Source: Marivivens donghaensis
Lineage (GTDB): Bacteria > Pseudomonadota > Alphaproteobacteria > Rhodobacterales > Rhodobacteraceae
Assembly (NCBI RefSeq): GCF_030410045.1
Contig: NZ_JAUFRA010000010.1
Location: 1-7,747, forward strand
Reading direction: 5' to 3'
DNA: 7,747 bases
The notes beneath the pieces are model-generated. The model was given only the letters and a program-made list of their open reading frames with translations. It had not been told where the DNA came from and ran no database searches. The first letter of the stretch is position 1; every line of letters begins with the position of its first letter. This document shows, piece after piece, positions 1-5,674 of the stretch. A program made the translations under genes and the position numbers.

Positions 1-126
1 GAATGCTCTGTGAGGTCACTACGTCCGTACGCTACAAGCCCAACTCTGTCGCTGAGCTAGGGCACCCCCCCTGCATGGGCCATAGGGGGTACTGGCGTAT
101 TACGTATACATGCTCTGCAACACACG
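1..126. repeat. Left terminal inverted repeat (telomere candidate), 126 bp
   Basis: These bases are an exact reverse complement of 7622-7747. I compared them base by base: identity runs from the first base to position 126 and stops at 127 (A here, G in the reverse complement of the right end). The outermost bases are GAATGCTCTG. The word ATGCTCTG occurs at 3-10 and again in the same direction at 110-117, so it brackets the repeat. Positions 64-90 form an imperfect palindrome: ACCCCC pairs with GGGGGT around ATGG-G-CCAT. Further small palindromes are CGTACG (26-31), TACGTA (101-106) and GTATAC (104-109). Perfect identity of both arms is expected of linear-replicon telomeres that are copied from, or converted to, each other. 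Whether the ends are closed hairpins or protein-capped cannot be seen. Confidence 0.93.
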
Positions 127-153
127 AGGATTGGGAGTTGCCTTTTAATACCC

Positions 154-168
154 ACTTCTTCGTGAAGT
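154..168. other. Short hairpin between terminal repeat and iterons
   Basis: ACTTC (154-158) and GAAGT (164-168) form a perfect 5-bp stem with the loop TTCGT. It lies between the terminal repeat and the first iteron at 175. At 5 bp it could occur by chance, and it is listed because it belongs to the dense subterminal structure. No gene is visible in 127-272. Confidence 0.35.
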
Positions 169-172
169 AGAG

Positions 173-274
173 AGTGTAGGTAATGTAGGAAGTGTAGGCC
201 AAAACACAAAGTTCCCACAGAATAAACAGTAGAAAGTTTTGCAAAAAGCCTACACAGCCTACACAGGCTACATT
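173..274. repeat. Inverted iteron arrays, candidate replication origin
   Basis: Three TGTAGG words lie on the plus strand at 175-180, 184-189 and 193-198, exactly 9 bp apart. Three reverse-complement words lie at 249-254 (CCTACA), 258-263 (CCTACA) and 267-272 (variant GCTACA), again exactly 9 bp apart. The two arms face each other across about 50 bp of AT-rich DNA (199-248), and their inner edges, GTGTAGGC (192-199) and GCCTACAC (248-255), are perfect inverted partners. The last iteron directly abuts the stop codon of the replication gene. Phased short repeats flanking an AT-rich core are typical of plasmid origins bound by their own Rep protein. The neighbouring PrimPol-helicase is the natural candidate ligand. 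An alternative is a telomere-protein or partition site. Confidence 0.65.
207..227 (+). repeat. 21-bp word shared with the polymerase upstream region
   Basis: CAAAGTTCCCA (207-217) is directly followed by CAGAATAAAC (218-227). The same two words occur in the same order at 5632-5642 and 5659-5668, separated there by 16 bp. Here the word sits in the AT-rich centre between the two iteron arms. At the other site it ends 6 bp before the polymerase start codon. A shared protein-binding site or an old duplication would explain it. Confidence 0.5.
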
Positions 275-2450
275 AGCCCAACACAGTAGTCATAAACGGA
301 GCGATGCCGTTCCAATGGTTACCACTGGATGTCCTTACCTGATGCACCCCATCAAGCTTCTCAAGTGAACGTTTGAAAGAAGAAGCAGATTGGGCCTTGC
401 GACCACATGCGGCACACCAATCTCGGTAAAGGCTGTATAGCTTAGAGGCTTGATAAGTCTTTCCCAATCCAAGTGTACATTCATCCTGTACCCACTGCAT
501 GATGCTATCCATCTGGGTTCTGTATTCATTGATTTGCTCTTGTACGATAGTCGGCGGGTTAAGGCCCTCTTCCTGCCAAGCCAAACAGCCTTCAACTGCC
601 CACTTCAAAATGCCTGGAAGCTCAGCCTGAAGCTTTTGACCAAGTGATTTATCTTGTTGGTCAGCTGAGAATGTTCTGTGGAATGGTATGGCCATAATGC
701 GTCGCCAAATCCCAAAGTCAGTATTGTTGATCTGAGGAAGGCTGTTTGTTGCAAGCCAAAGCTTACCGATGATCATGAACTGAACATATGTTCCATAGAG
801 TGGGCGCCCTTTAAGGGTATCGCCACCTGTCATTTGTTTGATCTTGGCTTCCGCAAGTGATTGGCCTTCCTCAGTCTCGCTCACACTGATTAGTCGTGCG
901 CCAACGAGGTCAACCAAGTCATCTCCGATGGAAGAGCCTTTCCCGTTAGCAATCAATGTTTGCGCTGCTGCGGTTGTTCCATAGCTGCCAAGCAGGTTGT
1001 TAATGAGATTGATGAACGTTGACTTTCCGTTTGCGCCGTCACCTACCATGATGAACAAGCACTGTTCCGCAGTAGAACCCGTCAGACTATATCCGATGGC
1101 TTTTTGGACGAATCTGATCAATTCGGCATCGCCTTCAAATATCTGCTCAAGAAAGCGAAGGAACTGCGGGCATTCAGCGTCCGATCGATATGGGGTTTCA
1201 ATCCATTTGCTGATGAGTTGGCTAGGATTGGGGTCGATCAAAAGCCCTGTCCGTAGATCAATCCATGTATCACCAGCCGCCAACAGGAAGGGATCGACAT
1301 CAAAATCGACCTTTGAAACTGCACAGTTAATAGACGCAAGTCGTGTGATGTTCTCCAGTTTACGGAGGCTTTCAAAGTTTGACAGCCCAGCGGCATCACG
1401 GTGGCTGCCCCGTTCAAAGAGGCTTGCCTTGATTTCCCTGATGAACTCGTAAGCAAGCAAGTATATTGAGTGGCGATGATCTAGCTCCCAATGGTTCCCA
1501 TTCCAAAGCATCCAATCCTTAGTCTCGATTACAAAAACGGCTTTACCCGATAGCCAATTCTCAAAGGCCTTCGCTATGCGAGCCTCGGTCAATTCCGAGC
1601 GATCAGTAAACGGTTCAACAAAAGTCGTGCCGATAGCTTGCTTAGCGTTTTCGATGATGGCGTTTGGTTGGGACACACCACAATAAAACCGAACACGCTC
1701 GGCGATCCGAGAGGCCGCCTTTTTTCCTACGACTTCTTCCAAACCCTTATAGCCAAGAACTGGGCCATGAGGGTTACTAACCGTGGACTTGACTGCATTT
1801 ATACGATCGAGAGTTTCAGTATCATGTCGTAGTTCGCATATACGTTGAACGATGTGGATGATCAGGTTTGGCTGTACGCCTTCCTTAGAGCAGAGGCCTG
1901 CATAAGCTAAGGCTAAGTCGTGCCTCACACCTCTTTGCCAATGTTGAGCAACTTCAGCACTCGCAGCCAAAAGGTTAACTGCACGGAGAAGGCCTTGATA
2001 GTCGATCTCTAGGGCTTCGGCATTGGTGCTTGTAACTTTCAATTCCTGGCCGTTGGGGTGCACTGATGGCGGGACCATTGTTTGCGCACCATCACCTCGA
2101 AGCTCAACTAATGTTTCATTACTTCCAGCTGAGAAAACTTTGCGAGGACCGAAAGACAAACCCAGATAGAGGTAGTGTCCGCTCTCTTCAGAGCCTCGGT
2201 CAAAGGCAATAGCAGGCTTTGGTAAGATCACTTCTGCAAGAGCTTTTGCCTCGTAGCAATCAAGGTCGACATCCAGAACTCCAGATGCTTCACCTAGCAA
2301 TAGACCGACATTGTTGCACGTGACGTCTATTTCACCAAACTGTCGCCCTGATTGAGGCCAAGCACTATCAAGCGGCTGTTTCGTTCTAGGTTGGAGGGGG
2401 ATGAAACACTTATCGGTTTCATGAATCAAAAATGTATATGGAGCCATCAT
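273..2450 (-). CDS. Replication protein: PrimPol plus SF3 (P4/D5-type) helicase
   Basis: Predicted plasmid or phage replication initiator combining primase-polymerase and helicase. Residues are counted from the upstream GTG at 2459 (728 aa). An N-terminal bifunctional primase/polymerase domain (PrimPol family) has catalytic DVDLD (63-67), SGHYLY with H95, and VELRGDG (118-124). A D5_N-like region covers about 290-420. The superfamily-3 helicase has Walker A GDGANGKST (473-481, K479), Walker B LISVSETEE (523-531), the B' segment KQMTGGDTLKGRPLY, motif C LATNSLPQ (569-576), and GIWRRI with arginine-finger candidates at 587-588. The C-terminal part (about 672-720) resembles the winged-helix end of P4-type primases. 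Such proteins open the origin as a hexamer and lay primers. I chose ATG 2450 (725 aa) because AAAGGTGG lies 5 bases upstream, whereas GTG 2459 overlaps that site. All catalytic motifs are present, so it looks functional. It reads toward the left end, and its stop touches the iterons. The specific gene name is not determinable. Confidence 0.93.
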   Translation of the reverse strand: MMAPYTFLIHETDKCFIPLQPRTKQPLDSAWPQSGRQFGEIDVTCNNVGLLLGEASGVLDVDLDCYEAKALAEVILPKPAIAFDRGSEESGHYLYLGLSFGPRKVFSAGSNETLVELRGDGAQTMVPPSVHPNGQELKVTSTNAEALEIDYQGLLRAVNLLAASAEVAQHWQRGVRHDLALAYAGLCSKEGVQPNLIIHIVQRICELRHDTETLDRINAVKSTVSNPHGPVLGYKGLEEVVGKKAASRIAERVRFYCGVSQPNAIIENAKQAIGTTFVEPFTDRSELTEARIAKAFENWLSGKAVFVIETKDWMLWNGNHWELDHRHSIYLLAYEFIREIKASLFERGSHRDAAGLSNFESLRKLENITRLASINCAVSKVDFDVDPFLLAAGDTWIDLRTGLLIDPNPSQLISKWIETPYRSDAECPQFLRFLEQIFEGDAELIRFVQKAIGYSLTGSTAEQCLFIMVGDGANGKSTFINLINNLLGSYGTTAAAQTLIANGKGSSIGDDLVDLVGARLISVSETEEGQSLAEAKIKQMTGGDTLKGRPLYGTYVQFMIIGKLWLATNSLPQINNTDFGIWRRIMAIPFHRTFSADQQDKSLGQKLQAELPGILKWAVEGCLAWQEEGLNPPTIVQEQINEYRTQMDSIMQWVQDECTLGLGKTYQASKLYSLYRDWCAACGRKAQSASSFKRSLEKLDGVHQVRTSSGNHWNGIAPFMTTVLG

Positions 2451-2455
2451 AGCAA

Positions 2456-2463
2456 CCACCTTT
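2456..2463 (-). promoter_or_regulatory. Ribosome binding site deciding the Rep start
   Basis: Read on the minus strand, AAAGGTGG matches the anti-Shine-Dalgarno complement AAGGAGG with one mismatch. It ends 5 bases before ATG 2450 and 8 bases before a second in-frame ATG at 2447. The longer reading from GTG 2459 would begin inside this site and is therefore less likely. Confidence 0.6.
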
Positions 2464-2469
2464 CAAGGT

Positions 2470-2497
2470 AAACGCACGGGCTACGCCCAAAGCGTTT
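2470..2497 (-). promoter_or_regulatory. Leader hairpin next to the Rep ribosome binding site
   Basis: AAACGC (2470-2475) and GCGTTT (2492-2497) pair perfectly. Inside them GGGC (2478-2481) and GCCC (2485-2488) pair around a three-base loop. In the Rep mRNA this two-step hairpin ends only 6 bases before the Shine-Dalgarno sequence, so it could influence ribosome access. No matching Rfam-type element is recognised. Confidence 0.5.
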
Positions 2498-2515
2498 GAT
2501 TAAGATTTAGATTGT

Positions 2516-2614
2516 AAGACTCCGTGGCATTACAGCTGTTTAACCTTCAGCCACTAAGGCAGAAGGGGCGGAGTTTTGAGGACGCCTAACTTTTTCGGCT
2601 TACGCCTAGTCCTC
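2516..2614 (-). promoter_or_regulatory. Two further structured elements in the Rep leader
   Basis: Element one spans 2516-2577. ACTCCG (2519-2524) pairs with CGGAGT (2569-2574), and weak pairs extend this outward to 2516/2577. Inside it GTGGC (2524-2528) can pair with GCCAC (2550-2554). On the plus strand this element ends in TTTT (2574-2577) and would look like a weak terminator of a transcript antisense to the leader. Element two follows at once: GAGGAC (2578-2583) pairs with GTCCTC (2609-2614), and the 25-base interior carries ACGCCTA twice (2582-2588 and 2602-2608). Together with the hairpin at 2470-2497 they make three consecutive folds upstream of Rep. This arrangement is compatible with RNA-based copy-number control, but no antisense promoter could be identified. 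Confidence 0.4.
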
Positions 2615-2666
2615 GGCCAATGCTTCCGCAGTCATAGTACCAAAACTGCCAACACCTGTGAATCCC

Positions 2667-2700
2667 AAAAATAATAAAAACTATAAAAAAATATTTGAAT
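2667..2700. other. AT-rich tract upstream of the Rep leader
   Basis: Only two of these 34 bases are G or C. The tract is the most AT-rich stretch in the intergenic region and lies upstream of the structured Rep leader. It may be a promoter/UP-element region or a DNA-unwinding element. A weak minus-strand promoter is possible nearby: TTGATT (complement of 2733-2738) and TATAAG (complement of 2708-2713), but the 19-base spacing is long. Confidence 0.35.
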
Positions 2701-2725
2701 ACAGAGACTTATACTGTCCTTAATG

Positions 2726-2871
2726 CGTTTGAAATCAACAGCTTATAAACTTGAGACAGCACTACAACACAAAGAGACCACACAGTGCATTGGGCTATCG
2801 CCCGCCCGCTCCTGAAGCCATCATACAAATCGATCAGAGGCCAAATATGCACCAACTATAAACTTGGACCG
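2726..2871. repeat. res-like resolvase sites upstream of the resolvase remnant
   Basis: Related half-site words occur at 2743-2758 (TTATAAACTTGAGACA), 2823-2838 (ATACAAATCGATCAGA) and 2856-2871 (CTATAAACTTGGACCG). A further copy lies beyond the remnant at 3109-3128 (TGATAAACTTCGATCTGACA). The first is paired with CGTTTGAAAT (2726-2735), giving a 33-bp unit. From memory, site I of the gamma-delta transposon starts CGTTCGAAAT and ends TATAAATTATCAGACA, which is clearly similar at both ends. In Tn3-family elements the res sites lie directly upstream of the resolvase gene, as here. The identification rests on remembered site sequence and position, not on an alignment. Confidence 0.45.
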
Positions 2872-2880
2872 GTTAGATGA

Positions 2881-3090
2881 GGCTGCTCACTTGAGCGTCA
2901 GCGGGAAGGCATCGCCAAGGCCAAGGCTGATGGGACATACAAAGGGCGCAAACCTACTGCACGTGCAAAGACTGATATGGTAAAGCTTGCATTAGAGAAT
3001 GGTGTGAGCAAACCTCAGATATGTAGAGACTTAGGGATCAGCAGTACAAGTCTTTACAGGATTATTGCTGGTTTAAGGAAGGCGCCATAG
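2881..3090 (+). pseudogene. Serine resolvase/invertase, C-terminal remnant
   Basis: An open frame of 69 codons, bounded upstream by an in-frame TGA at 2878-2880, encodes the end of a Tn3-resolvase/DNA-invertase-type serine recombinase. ERQREGIAKAKAD is the distal part of the long helix that follows the catalytic core. It is followed by the linker YKGRKPTA and a complete helix-turn-helix (SKPQICRDLGISSTSLYRII), ending in a natural stop. The family is normally about 180-200 residues. The whole catalytic domain, including the active-site serine, is missing, and the DNA upstream does not encode it in any frame I checked. No conventional start codon precedes the conserved part, and the first in-frame ATG (2977) would leave only the HTH. 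It cannot recombine DNA. At most it makes a small DNA-binding peptide. It is best read as the scar of an ancestral transposon or resolution module, with res-like sites beside it. Confidence 0.85.
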
Positions 3091-3286
3091 GCGATTGCAG
3101 TTCAGCTATGATAAACTTCGATCTGACAGTTTCCATGAAAGATGTGGCCCACGTTCTTGAGAGACTTGACTGGAAAGGCTTTTTGTATCAGCGCTGAAGC
3201 GTCGACGTAGTTTTAATAGAAGCACCTCAAGAGAGGGTACCTGCTGGACTGTCAGTGGGTAAAATGAACCAGTAGAGACTTCGATT

Positions 3287-3332
3287 AGCAGCTCTTTACT
3301 CGTGGCCTGTACCGCACTCTTAAAGAGCTGCT
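3287..3332. promoter_or_regulatory. Perfect 12-bp inverted repeat upstream of the autotransporter gene
   Basis: AGCAGCTCTTTA (3287-3298) and TAAAGAGCTGCT (3321-3332) are exact reverse complements with a 22-base spacer. Neither strand has a T-run after the stem, so it is not a classical terminator. It lies about 100 bases upstream of the autotransporter start codon. A two-site operator, a 5'-UTR stem if transcription begins upstream, or the residue of a mobile-element end are all possible. Confidence 0.6.
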
Positions 3333-3402
3333 CCAGAAGTCAACATGCCACAATTGACTAGTTCAGCAGAGAAGCACAACACGATATTGCAGTTGATTGA
3401 CC

Positions 3403-3408
3403 TACAAT
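3403..3408 (+). promoter_or_regulatory. Possible -10 element of the autotransporter promoter
   Basis: TACAAT matches TATAAT in five of six positions and lies 27 bases before the start codon. No good -35 hexamer is found 16-18 bases upstream, so any promoter would need an activator or an extended contact. CCTACA, the iteron core, overlaps it at 3402-3407, which may be chance. Confidence 0.25.
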
Positions 3409-3427
3409 GTAAACGGATGCCAATAAT

Positions 3428-3432
3428 AGGAG
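3428..3432 (+). promoter_or_regulatory. Ribosome binding site of the autotransporter gene
   Basis: AGGAG lies 3 bases before ATG 3436 and 6 bases before the adjacent in-frame ATG 3439. The spacing favours the second ATG, which would shorten the protein by one residue and leave the signal peptide intact. Confidence 0.65.
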
Positions 3433-3435
3433 AAC

Positions 3436-5508
3436 ATGATGTCAAAATTTTCACCCTTACTTACCTTTTTTCTTGCTTTAACCTGCATGAGAGAGGCAAG
3501 CGCAGCCGAGGGTGATTTAATAACAACAAACTCCACATTTCAAGAAAGTCTGATCATCACATACGAAGGTCCTGTACGTTCTATTGATACAACCAACTGG
3601 CTTACGAGCATTAGTGTTAGCACAGATGGATTAAACTATTTTTCGGTCAATGTGACAAGAGATGTTTCTTCTGACATATATTACGACAGAATTTACGATG
3701 CCACCAACCAAGGTTTGACTTGTGGAACAAGCTACACTGTGAAGTCAGGTTCAACCGTACTGAACAGTCAAATTAATTGGGGATGTCCAAATACTGCACC
3801 TACAGCCAACGCCGGGCCTGACCAAACGGTTTCCTCAGGAGCTACAGTGGCACTGGATGGGTCTAACTCAAGTGATCCCGACGTAAGCGACACCCTAACT
3901 TACACTTGGACTGCACCTAGTGGCAGCGGTATTACGTTGTCCGACAACTCAAGCGCCACCGCTATCCAACCTACTTTCACCGCACCAACTTTGGCTGCAG
4001 GTGCTGCGGACCAGGTGCTGACATTTTCGCTGGTTGTAAATGACGGTACCGTCTCTAGTACTGCTGATACCGTAGATATCACAGTTCAGGCACCGACAGT
4101 CACTCCAACACCACCGACACCCGCCACTACAGGCGTTTGTTTCTCCACTCAGAACGTAACAGCCACATCATCATTGATTAGTTTCGATACTGGGGTGTCA
4201 TCTCCTGCAGGTTCAGTCACATATACTCTGACTTGGACGGCAACGACTAACGGTACAGCCTCCGACTGGATGACCGCTGGTGCAAACGTAGGGTACGCTC
4301 AAGTGGACCTTACGAGTGCAAACCAAACAGAAACCGTTACCGTTACACAGAGTGCAGCTGCTGATCGTTTTGGTTTCACAAATGGCTCGAACATGAATGG
4401 CGTTGGTTTCACGGGTCTCACCATTACTTCTCCAAGCTGTACTTCCTCATCATCTGGCGGCGGTTCCTCCGCAGGTTCTGCTTCCACAGCATCCGCCACT
4501 ATCATCCAGTCTGATGTCTCTCGTGTGACCCGCAGTGCTGTTACTGCGAACAACAGCATGATGTCGCAGGGTTTGGCTCGTTTCATGCGTGACCGTGAGT
4601 CTGGCATGTCCTTGACCGATGCTATCTCCACCAGTGGTCTCAATAGCGTAGTTGTGTCGCCTGAGATGCAAGCCTACGGCGAGACCCTCTTTGGTGGTGG
4701 TTCGTTCTTCGGTCAGTCAGTCTCTGCTGATGGTACGTACCGCAAGGTGACCTTTGGTGAGTTCGACGTTCAGCATGAACGTGGTGCTGGCACGACCCTC
4801 AGCTTCAATGGTCGGATGGCTTGGGAACGTGCTGCTGGTGAAGACGCAATGATTGCGTACTTCCTCGGCGCTGAAGTGAACCGTTCCAACATCGAAGGCA
4901 GCTACACTGGCGATCAGAACCGTTACGGTATCACTGGTGGTATGTATGGCTTCAAAGAGCTAGACGACAAACTCTACCTCTCTGGGTACGGCTCTCTGGG
5001 CGTTGCTCGTAGCAGCCTCGACATCACTGATGGTGCTGCAACTCCATCTGTTGTGACTGGTGACTACACCTCCCGCACTATGTCTCTTGGTGGTCAGGTC
5101 AGTGGTTCTGTAGACTACGAGACCTACGAACTGCGTCCGTCTGTGAGCTTAAACTACGTAAAGACTTGGGTTGGTGACATCACTCTTGATGAGAACGGCT
5201 CATCCATCAACGTAGCTGTAGGCGACACCACTTTCGCAGAACTGATTGCCTCTCCTGAGTTCCTCTTCCCGATGGAACAGCAAGAAGGCAGCAACATGGT
5301 GACTGTGGCTTCTGCTGCACCTCGCCTGATCTGTGAACGCAGTGATGCAGCTAACACCGTCACCAAAGAATGCGGTGCTGGTCTAGAGCTTGGCATCAAC
5401 GGAACCTCTGAGGACGGTGCAACCAACCTCAATGCAAGCATTCGTTTTGACCGAGTAGGCGGCGTAGATCGCCAAGGTCTGAACCTACAGGCTGAGTTCC
5501 GCTTCTAA
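3436..5508 (+). CDS. Autotransporter-like outer-membrane protein with PKD-type Ig passenger
   Basis: A 690-residue secreted surface protein. Residues 1-23 form a signal peptide (basic start, hydrophobic core, cleavage near ASA-AEG). Residues 24-118 are an unrecognised beta-rich domain with C96 and C117. Residues about 120-218 are a PKD/REJ-like Ig fold (TANAGPDQTV, DGSNSSDPD, LTYTWTAPSG). A Pro/Thr linker (220-233) leads to a second beta domain framed by C235 and C335. A Ser/Gly linker (336-352) and a probable helix (356-400) precede a C-terminal barrel (about 430-690) of alternating residues. The barrel ends in LQAEFRF, the terminal phenylalanine expected of BAM-assembled proteins. C633 and C646 probably pair in a loop. 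The length and order fit a type V autotransporter, but the passenger is Ig-like rather than the usual beta-helix. Arginine codons differ sharply between the halves: 3 of 5 are AGA before residue 350, and none of 20 is AGA/AGG afterwards, most being CGT/CGC. It probably acts as an adhesin or other surface factor, and the ligand is unknown. Confidence 0.85.
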   Translation: MMSKFSPLLTFFLALTCMREASAAEGDLITTNSTFQESLIITYEGPVRSIDTTNWLTSISVSTDGLNYFSVNVTRDVSSDIYYDRIYDATNQGLTCGTSYTVKSGSTVLNSQINWGCPNTAPTANAGPDQTVSSGATVALDGSNSSDPDVSDTLTYTWTAPSGSGITLSDNSSATAIQPTFTAPTLAAGAADQVLTFSLVVNDGTVSSTADTVDITVQAPTVTPTPPTPATTGVCFSTQNVTATSSLISFDTGVSSPAGSVTYTLTWTATTNGTASDWMTAGANVGYAQVDLTSANQTETVTVTQSAAADRFGFTNGSNMNGVGFTGLTITSPSCTSSSSGGGSSAGSASTASATIIQSDVSRVTRSAVTANNSMMSQGLARFMRDRESGMSLTDAISTSGLNSVVVSPEMQAYGETLFGGGSFFGQSVSADGTYRKVTFGEFDVQHERGAGTTLSFNGRMAWERAAGEDAMIAYFLGAEVNRSNIEGSYTGDQNRYGITGGMYGFKELDDKLYLSGYGSLGVARSSLDITDGAATPSVVTGDYTSRTMSLGGQVSGSVDYETYELRPSVSLNYVKTWVGDITLDENGSSINVAVGDTTFAELIASPEFLFPMEQQEGSNMVTVASAAPRLICERSDAANTVTKECGAGLELGINGTSEDGATNLNASIRFDRVGGVDRQGLNLQAEFRF

Positions 5509-5532
5509 GGAATAGTGCAGGTTAACGAGCAT

Positions 5533-5559
5533 AGGGGCGGCCTTTGGGTCGCCTCTTTT
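5533..5559 (+). terminator. Rho-independent terminator after the autotransporter gene
   Basis: AGGGGCGGCC (5533-5542) pairs with GGTCGCCTCT (5547-5556), a 10-bp GC-rich stem with two G-T wobbles and the loop TTTG. It is followed by T-rich sequence (5556-5559). It starts 24 bases after the stop codon and separates this transcription unit from the polymerase gene, so the latter needs its own promoter. Confidence 0.85.
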
Positions 5560-5591
5560 CGTCTTGACGATCTCTCGGAGCATTTGAAGAT

Positions 5592-5620
5592 TTGGATGGG
5601 GAAGTGCTACATCTCTTAAT
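5592..5620 (+). promoter_or_regulatory. Weak candidate promoter for the polymerase gene
   Basis: TTGGAT (5592-5597) and CTTAAT (5615-5620) have a 17-base spacer and match the sigma-70 consensus in 3 and 4 of 6 positions. The -10 candidate lies inside the palindrome at 5613-5631, so a repressor bound there would block it. An alternative -35, TTGACG (5564-5569), has no good -10 at the right distance. Confidence 0.3.
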
Positions 5621-5631
5621 CTGATTGAGAG
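5613..5631. promoter_or_regulatory. Operator-like palindrome upstream of the polymerase gene
   Basis: CTCTTAATC-T-GATTGAGAG is a 19-bp palindrome with 9-bp arms, a central T and one mismatched pair (5617/5627). The size and symmetry match a dimeric repressor site. It lies 44 bases before the start codon and overlaps the candidate -10. No classical repressor gene is intact in the window. The resolvase-remnant HTH or a host factor could be the ligand. Confidence 0.5.
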
Positions 5632-5668
5632 CAAAGTTCCCAGATTATCCACCTAAGCCAGAATAAAC
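5632..5668 (+). repeat. Split copy of the 21-bp origin-region word, with a DnaA-box-like insert
   Basis: CAAAGTTCCCA (5632-5642) and CAGAATAAAC (5659-5668) repeat, in order, the contiguous words at 207-227. The 16 bases between them (5643-5658) include TTATCCACC (5645-5653), one mismatch from the consensus DnaA box TTATCCACA, and the TAA that bounds the polymerase frame. The second word ends 6 bases before the polymerase start codon, so any protein bound here would also touch its translation or transcription start. Confidence 0.5.
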
Positions 5669-5674
5669 CTCAGC

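Larger units (their letters stand above)
3091..3435. other. Intergenic region between the resolvase remnant and the autotransporter gene
   Basis: No convincing gene lies here. One res-like half-site (3109-3128) directly follows the remnant. A 12-bp hairpin (3287-3332) and the start signals of the downstream gene fill the distal part. A 29-codon frame at 3108-3197 has no ribosome binding site and was not accepted. Confidence 0.6.

Noticed and set aside
32..244. Minus-strand 70-residue frame with a hydrophobic N-terminus (MQNFLLFILWELC).
   Set aside because: It starts at TTG with no ribosome binding site and runs through the iterons and the terminal repeat, so it is probably a chance frame. 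A small membrane protein cannot be fully excluded.
997..1452. Plus-strand 151-residue frame opposite the replication gene.
   Set aside because: It lies wholly antisense to the helicase-domain coding sequence, has no recognisable domain, and the minus-strand protein has all expected motifs.
2578..2614. Possible integron attC site, because GCCTAAC occurs at 2584-2590.
   Set aside because: No matching GTTRRRY box occurs within the usual attC length, and there is no integrase or cassette arrangement.
3108..3197. 29-residue plus-strand frame (MINFDLTVSMKDV...).
   Set aside because: No ribosome binding site, no recognised homology, and it overlaps the res-like half-site. Too short to support.
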